DNA from: Protonemura montana
Lineage: Eukaryota > Arthropoda > Insecta > Plecoptera > Nemouridae
DNA length: 64,000 nucleotides
Direction: 5' to 3'
Assembly: GCA_947568835.1 (NCBI GenBank)
Contig: OX387606.1
Coordinates: 2,108,001 to 2,172,000, forward strand
Every line of letters starts with the position of its first letter. Position 1 is the first letter of the stretch. The translations under genes were made by a program, and so were the position numbers. The notes under the pieces are model-generated. The model was not told the origin of the DNA. It ran no database searches and worked only from the letters and a program-made list of their open reading frames with translations. Of the stretch, positions 59,735 to 64,000 are shown one piece after another.

Positions 59735-60228
59735 AAGGCATTATTTCCTGCATTTTAGAACGAGTTCCAACAATTGATTTTAATTTCTCTCTGAAATTAT
59801 TCTAGAGGCTTGATTAATTTGTATCTATGCTTAAAACTGTGTTTATGTCGATCGCCCAAAATCTCAGTTTTATCGCAAATTAAAAAATGTACTCGGACAT
59901 ACCTTCAGTAGCATGCATGTAGAAATTGTTATCAGTATTTTTCCATTCCGTGAAAAGCGTATTATTTTACAATGCAACCAAAATCTGTCGATACTATTTT
60001 GTAAAATTAGCAGAGAGATACATGTGTTTTGGGATCTGTCAAAATTGATCAAGATGTTGTTCTTGTTCCCAAGAATCCACAGCCTCCTGTAAACGTAGTT
60101 TAGGAAAAGTGTCCATTTGAACAAAGACAAAGCACTCGGCAACGACTCTCCGTGGACGGCGGCAGTCGCCTTCACAATGATTCATCATTTGTCAAGGCGA
60201 CTGCTTGGTCAAGATGGGTGGCTCGACC
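59735..60228. other. Spacer, nothing recognised
   Basis: No gene or recognised repeat was seen. An AT-rich minus-strand open frame has no domain or splice support. Confidence 0.4.
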
Positions 60229-60229
60229 G

Positions 60230-60600
60230 GTTATCGAGAGTTCTTAAAAGTTAAGCAACACTGCGCTGAGTCAGGTATTGGATGGATGACCATCATACAC
60301 ATGACCAGCTCTGTTCGGGAGAGAGGTTGGAGGGATGAAAGTTAGTACAGCAACTTCACTCGCCTTGCTTATCAACCTCTCGACAGCATGGATTTGTGGA
60401 GGAATCTGTTTTTCGAGTTGTACCGTCCTTCGGAAGGGACGCTAGGCTGGTGGTCCTCTTGGTGCATTTCGCCAAGAAATGACTATCTGCTGGAACCCTA
60501 TCTAGGTAACGTAGGGTTCTCATCACCATTCAGTGTCACCAGACCAGTATCACCAGACTATTGGTCAAAACATTGCGTCGTTAAACCCCCGTAATCAATC
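60230..60600 (+). mobile_element. 5S-derived SINE with a single promoter unit
   Basis: It starts abruptly at AAAGTTAAGCAACACTGCGC, has one box A-IE-C unit, then the body and a degraded 3' end (GTCGTTAAACCCCCGTAATC). It shows that the unamplified form exists beside the 16-unit form. Confidence 0.85.
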
Positions 60601-60877
60601 GATCAATTTATTACATTGGAAACGTTCCGTTAATCCTTTATTATTATTATCCTTTGCTTTTTAAACCTTATGTTACTTTCCATATCGCAATTTGGCGCTG
60701 TGATATTTTGTAAGCGAATGACTCTGAACAAAAATCTGTTTAATTTGTTTGTGCAGACACTACACTTTAATGTGGAAGTTGAGGTGAAGTTCTGAAGTTC
60801 TGCGTAAGACGAAAAACGTACAATGAGTCAGTAAACTATGATTAATCGCCACCAGAACAAATTGTAACGCAATTTAC

Positions 60878-61860
60878 CCATCATATCTAGCCGCGGTCAC
60901 AAAGACACGGCTCCATCGACATCGATTGTCGACAGAAGTTACTTCGGGACAGAAGTGAACGTCCTCGACCCGCATCAGGTAAGTGTTGTTGAAGACGCTG
61001 ATTTTTGTGTCACGGCCGATCGGTATTGATTTTGAGATGAGACTGTCGACTCGGAACTCGATGTTGAAGTGTTGGGCTTCGTCCAGGCTCTCGTTGAAGT
61101 ACGTGATATTGCTGTCACCGATCTCAGGAAGTGCGCACAGATCCCTATCAAGCTTGCTCTTTGCCTCTCTGGTAAGTTTGTCTTTCAATTTTCTGTCAGT
61201 TTGAGTCAATTGAGTTCGGAATTTAACGCTAGTTGTCTGGTCGTCATCTGGCAAAAAAAAAAATACGAAGAAAAATGTCGATATCAAATTTTGTTTGTTG
61301 TTTTTTCTCCGAACTCTGCCATACACATGACCAGTTCTGTTTGGGAGAGAGGTTGGAGGGATGAAAGTTAAGCAACACTGCGCTGGGTCAGGTATTCGAT
61401 GGGTGACCATCATACACATGACCAGTTCTGATCGGGAGAGAGGTTGGAGGGATGAAAGTTAAGCAACACTGCGCTGGGTCAGGTATTCGATGGGTGACCA
61501 TCATACACATTACCAGTTCTGTTTGTGAGAGAAGTTGTAGGGATGAAAGTTAAGCAACACTGTGCTGGGTAAGGTATTGGATGGGTGACCATCATACACA
61601 TGACCAGTTCTGTTCGGGAGAGAGGTTGGAGGAATGAAAGTTAAGCAACACTGCGCTGGGTCAGGTATTGGATGGGTGGCCATCATATACATTCGTCCAG
61701 TTTCATCGGAAGCCCCAGGCATTGCCAGCAGCGTTATCAAGACGCGACGGGCAGCGTCACACCAGATCACCGTCAGATCGGGAAGCCCGATCTTCTCCTG
61801 ACGATGCCAACTCTTAGCTCGTGTCAAACAGCAGATGGTCCTCGAGGAATATGGAAATCC
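60878..61860 (-). pseudogene. IR-like fragment broken by a SINE
   Basis: Exon about 60878-61168 (donor GATGG then GTAAAT) encodes SNITYFNESLDEAQHFNIEF, RVDSLISKSIPIGRDTKISV, FNNTYLMRVEDVHFCPE and CRWSRVFVTAARYD. Upstream, about 61700-61860 encodes LPDLTVIWCDAARRVLITLL. The first resembles the end of IR S1 (IR-A: VASLIKSTQKIEVFDNTHFY) and the second the end of the IR amino-terminal domain (IR-A: ALEVMWVVGAAHVVVL). A SINE array lies between them, and the rest of the receptor was not found. It is probably a third, diverged or dead family member. Similarity is by eye and weak. Confidence 0.35.
61320..61690 (+). mobile_element. 5S-derived SINE, promoter repeats only
   Basis: About four 91-base units with TTAAGCAACACTGCGCTGGG and GATGGGTGACCATCATACAC. 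Neither the 5S 5' end nor the SINE body is present. The right boundary is abrupt at CATATACATTCG. Confidence 0.85.
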
Positions 61861-61869
61861 ACTATTTTT

Positions 61870-62053
61870 AAGAAAAACTATTTGAAATGGGTTTTGAATG
61901 CTAAGTAAAGGGCTACTAAATTTCCCGACGTTTCGTAACATATACTAGTTACTTCATTAGTACTTCATTAGTAACTAGTATATGTTACGAAACGTCGGGA
62001 AATTTAGTAGCCCTTTACTTAGCATTCAAAACCCAGTTCAAATAGTTTTTCTT
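61870..62053. mobile_element. Near-perfect palindromic foldback element
   Basis: Arms of 83 bases (61870-61952 and 61971-62053) are reverse complements with about one mismatch, around an 18-base centre containing TTCATTAG and TACTTCATTA. The right side continues with AAACTAGTG and GTAGACATGAGTC, the family's subterminal block. Related copies are at 4.7-5.9, 19.0 and 21.5 kb. Confidence 0.9.
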
Positions 62054-62099
62054 AAAACTAGTGTTAAGGATAAATCAAGTAGACATGAGTCTAAAAGTC

Positions 62100-63230
62100 A
62101 TCATGGAAATCCACTCTCAATCTTAAATGAAACGCAGTCAAGATAGGGTTTTCCGTATATTAAATATGTTTTAAAACATCAAACATTCTCTGAGCGTTGT
62201 AATATCTATATTTCGACCGTTTTAATTACCAGGAGATAGCGAGACGGTGGCAGAGGTTGTTGCTCCTGTCACAGGGGAAGACACCGTGACCAGGGGCCCG
62301 TGAAGAGGCCCAGTCTATCGTCGGAGAGCAGGAGCGTCTGGCCAGGGCCGAGGTTCAGAGCAACATCTACAACTTCACCCAATGCCGGCAAGTGCCCGAG
62401 GTCGCAGTTGCAGTTGCCAGCGCTTCGTGGGGCAAGAGGGATGCAGCTTGAAGAACAACAGCTGCTGCAGCCAGCGACGCCCGGAGCGCCGTGACAGGAC
62501 ACGGAGCCCAAGCTGCCGCAGAAGCCACTGTGGCTACCGTTGTAGTCATTAGTTTAATTTATCAGTGCAATAAATAATATTTTAATATTTTAATATAATA
62601 AAAAATAAATATCTTCAGATATTTTTTTAATGCTTCTTATTTCCAGTTCATCTCTCAATCATGAATATCAGATCGCATGTTTTCTTACGTCATATTCCAG
62701 TCACAACAGTCATATGGTGCAGTTCATGCTCAAGATATTCTCATGAAATCAGTATTTTGCTTTCCACCAGAATCTTGTCCCTCAGCTCCAGGATTCCTCT
62801 TCACCACGGGTTGTATTAAAGCATTTCTTTGCCAGGAAGGGGGAAGTTCGGCAAAAAGATCTGTTCTGTTTACACTTTCCGGCGCGATGAATTGAACTCG
62901 ATGGTTTAATAATGCGGTGAAAATGTCGCGAGGACTAACATTCAAAGAATCTTCACCAAGAGCATTACTTGTGCATTGATAGGAGGGTAGCGGTGCCAAC
63001 AAGAGGCCCATATTGGAAAGAGGGAAATGAGGAAACTTTCTAAATCCGTAGGCATGCGAAATACATCGATGGCAAAAGATAAACTAGCTCAGAGTTGACC
63101 AGAGTTGAGCCTGAAGGTATCTTCTGTTGGAACTTTAACCTGACAGTGACGTGGAAAATGGGATCTCGTGTGGTCACATCCTAAGATTGTTTGGCGTCCC
63201 AACGATTGTTTTGTTTTAAAGTTATGACTT
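62100..63230. other. Spacer with possible exons, unassigned
   Basis: A plus-strand frame at about 62304-62458 reads REEAQSIVGEQERLARAEVQ, SNIYNFTQCRQ and stops after ASWGKRDAA. The composition is helical, followed by AATAAA at about 62569, so it may be a last exon. On the minus strand 62730-62950 reads DIFTALLNHRVQFIAPESVN and PPSWQRNALIQPVVKRN, protein-like but unknown. Neither could be tied to a family. Confidence 0.25.
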
Positions 63231-63234
63231 GCAG

Positions 63235-63379
63235 GGAAGTTTTTGAGAGTGGGCGATACTACTCCATTGACGCCGACCTCACAGCAGAGGACATTGAGGA
63301 GTTCAGCGAATACATGCGGGCTTCTGCACCAGATGATGAAGACCCAGATGGTGATCGGTTTGCACCGGAGAAGCTATGA
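63235..63379 (+). CDS. Putative terminal exon, acidic C-terminus
   Basis: After the acceptor TATGACTTGCAG the frame (one leading base) reads EVFESGRYYSIDADLTAEDI, EEFSEYMRASAPDDEDPDGD, RFAPEKL, stop. It is strongly acidic and codon-like. No upstream exon was identified in the window. The family is not recognised. Confidence 0.35.
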
Positions 63380-63599
63380 GCTATGTAAAGCCACGGTGAT
63401 AATTATATGTTATAACACGTGATCAGGTATAATTCCTGACCAACAGTTAATGCCAACACACCGTTACATGCTACACTGGCGAAAAAAGTGCCCCAATATG
63501 GTGACGCCAAAACCAACCTAAACACTGAGGTGGATGGACACTGTCAAGAAGACAAATTTCAGCGATCGGTGATAGAAGTACTCAATTGGCCCAAGGAGA

Positions 63600-64000
63600 C
63601 GCCGAACAAGGAAGAGCCCCAAGAGGCAGATTAAAAGGTGTTCCCATTATCTGGCGAGAAGAAAACGCTTCCGCTATCTTTATCTAAAGTCATTAAAAAA
63701 TGTACAGAAAAACCAAGGATAGTAATAGTGACAACTGGTCTTGGTAGGGAATTGGGCAGGAGGCTCGCAGAGAAACTTAGTAGCTCATATGATGTCGGTT
63801 TGTTTGTAAAATCTAGAGCGAATGTCCGTGCTTTTGTCGATCACGCGATGGCTCAAACGCTACGTGGGAATGATTGTTTGGTGGTAATGGGTGGGTCGAA
63901 CGACTTTTAAAAAAGTCTTCTTACGGAAATAAGGGAAGACATTTTACCTTCTAAGTATTTTATGAACACCATCCCAAAAAAAAAAAATACGGAAAGAGCG
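63600..64000 (+). mobile_element. LINE ORF1 (esterase-like) fragment at the window edge
   Basis: A frame at about 63638-63910 contains VIKKCTEKPRIVIVTTGLGR, AEKLSSSYDVGLFVKSRANV and LVVMGGSNDF, then a stop. The hydrophobic strand, spacing and GxND resemble the SGNH-hydrolase-like domain in ORF1 of some LINEs. This would fit the DGLHLN C-terminal motif of the element at 48.9-52.2 kb. It probably continues beyond the window and is already broken by the stop at 63908. Confidence 0.45.

Overview
This window is animal nuclear DNA. Genes are split by GT-AG introns, there is no operon structure, and repeats dominate. The best lineage clue is a pair of ionotropic receptor (IR) genes, a variant glutamate-receptor family of protostomes. 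With the splice style and the mix of LINE, SINE and Helitron-like repeats this suggests an arthropod, probably not a well-studied insect. The species cannot be named from the sequence alone.

Host genes that I could assemble exon by exon, with reading frames carried across every junction, are these. (1) A small secreted two-EF-hand protein on the minus strand (7908-9876), with TATA box and polyA signal. (2) A secreted cysteine-containing protein on the plus strand (exons at 19341 and 21088) with a likely CRE/TATA promoter near 16.3 kb and a 5' UTR exon. (3) IR-A on the minus strand (27241-32522, 7 exons, 640 aa). (4) IR-B on the plus strand (37073-41188, 8 exons, 615 aa), arranged head to head with IR-A. 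(5) A core-1 beta-1,3-galactosyltransferase (C1GALT1-like) on the minus strand (52214-55673, 6 exons recovered, first exon missing). Weaker pieces are a VWC-like exon at 12.95 kb, IR-like fragments at 42.9-43.1 kb and 60.9-61.9 kb, and a terminal exon at 63.2 kb.

The rest is mostly repeats. At least ten tandem arrays are present: a 1.38-kb unit at 0.2-3.6 kb, a 52-mer at 6-7 kb, a 43-mer at 8.3-9.8 kb, a 189-mer at 16.6-18.2 kb, a 15-mer at 22.6-23.2 kb, 91-mers inside a SINE family, an AAT microsatellite at 43.3 kb, a 10-mer at 44.2-46.9 kb, a 78-mer at 53.2-54.8 kb and a 47-mer at 57.2-58.2 kb. Three of them sit in introns of the genes listed above. Mobile elements include a 5S-rRNA-derived SINE in seven places (two copies with clear target-site duplications), LINE pieces at 28.5, 43.7, 48.9-52.2 and 63.6 kb, Helitron-like 3' ends, foldback elements and a 0.95-kb terminal-inverted-repeat transposon.

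Two patterns stand out. First, several arrays are built from RNA polymerase III internal promoter sequence: the 5S box A/IE/C region in the SINE, tRNA A-box sequence in the 52-mer, tRNA-like modules in the 1.38-kb unit and possibly the 43-mer. Second, the two IR genes share a nearly identical first exon but diverge strongly in the ligand-binding and channel exons, and most of their introns lie at different positions.
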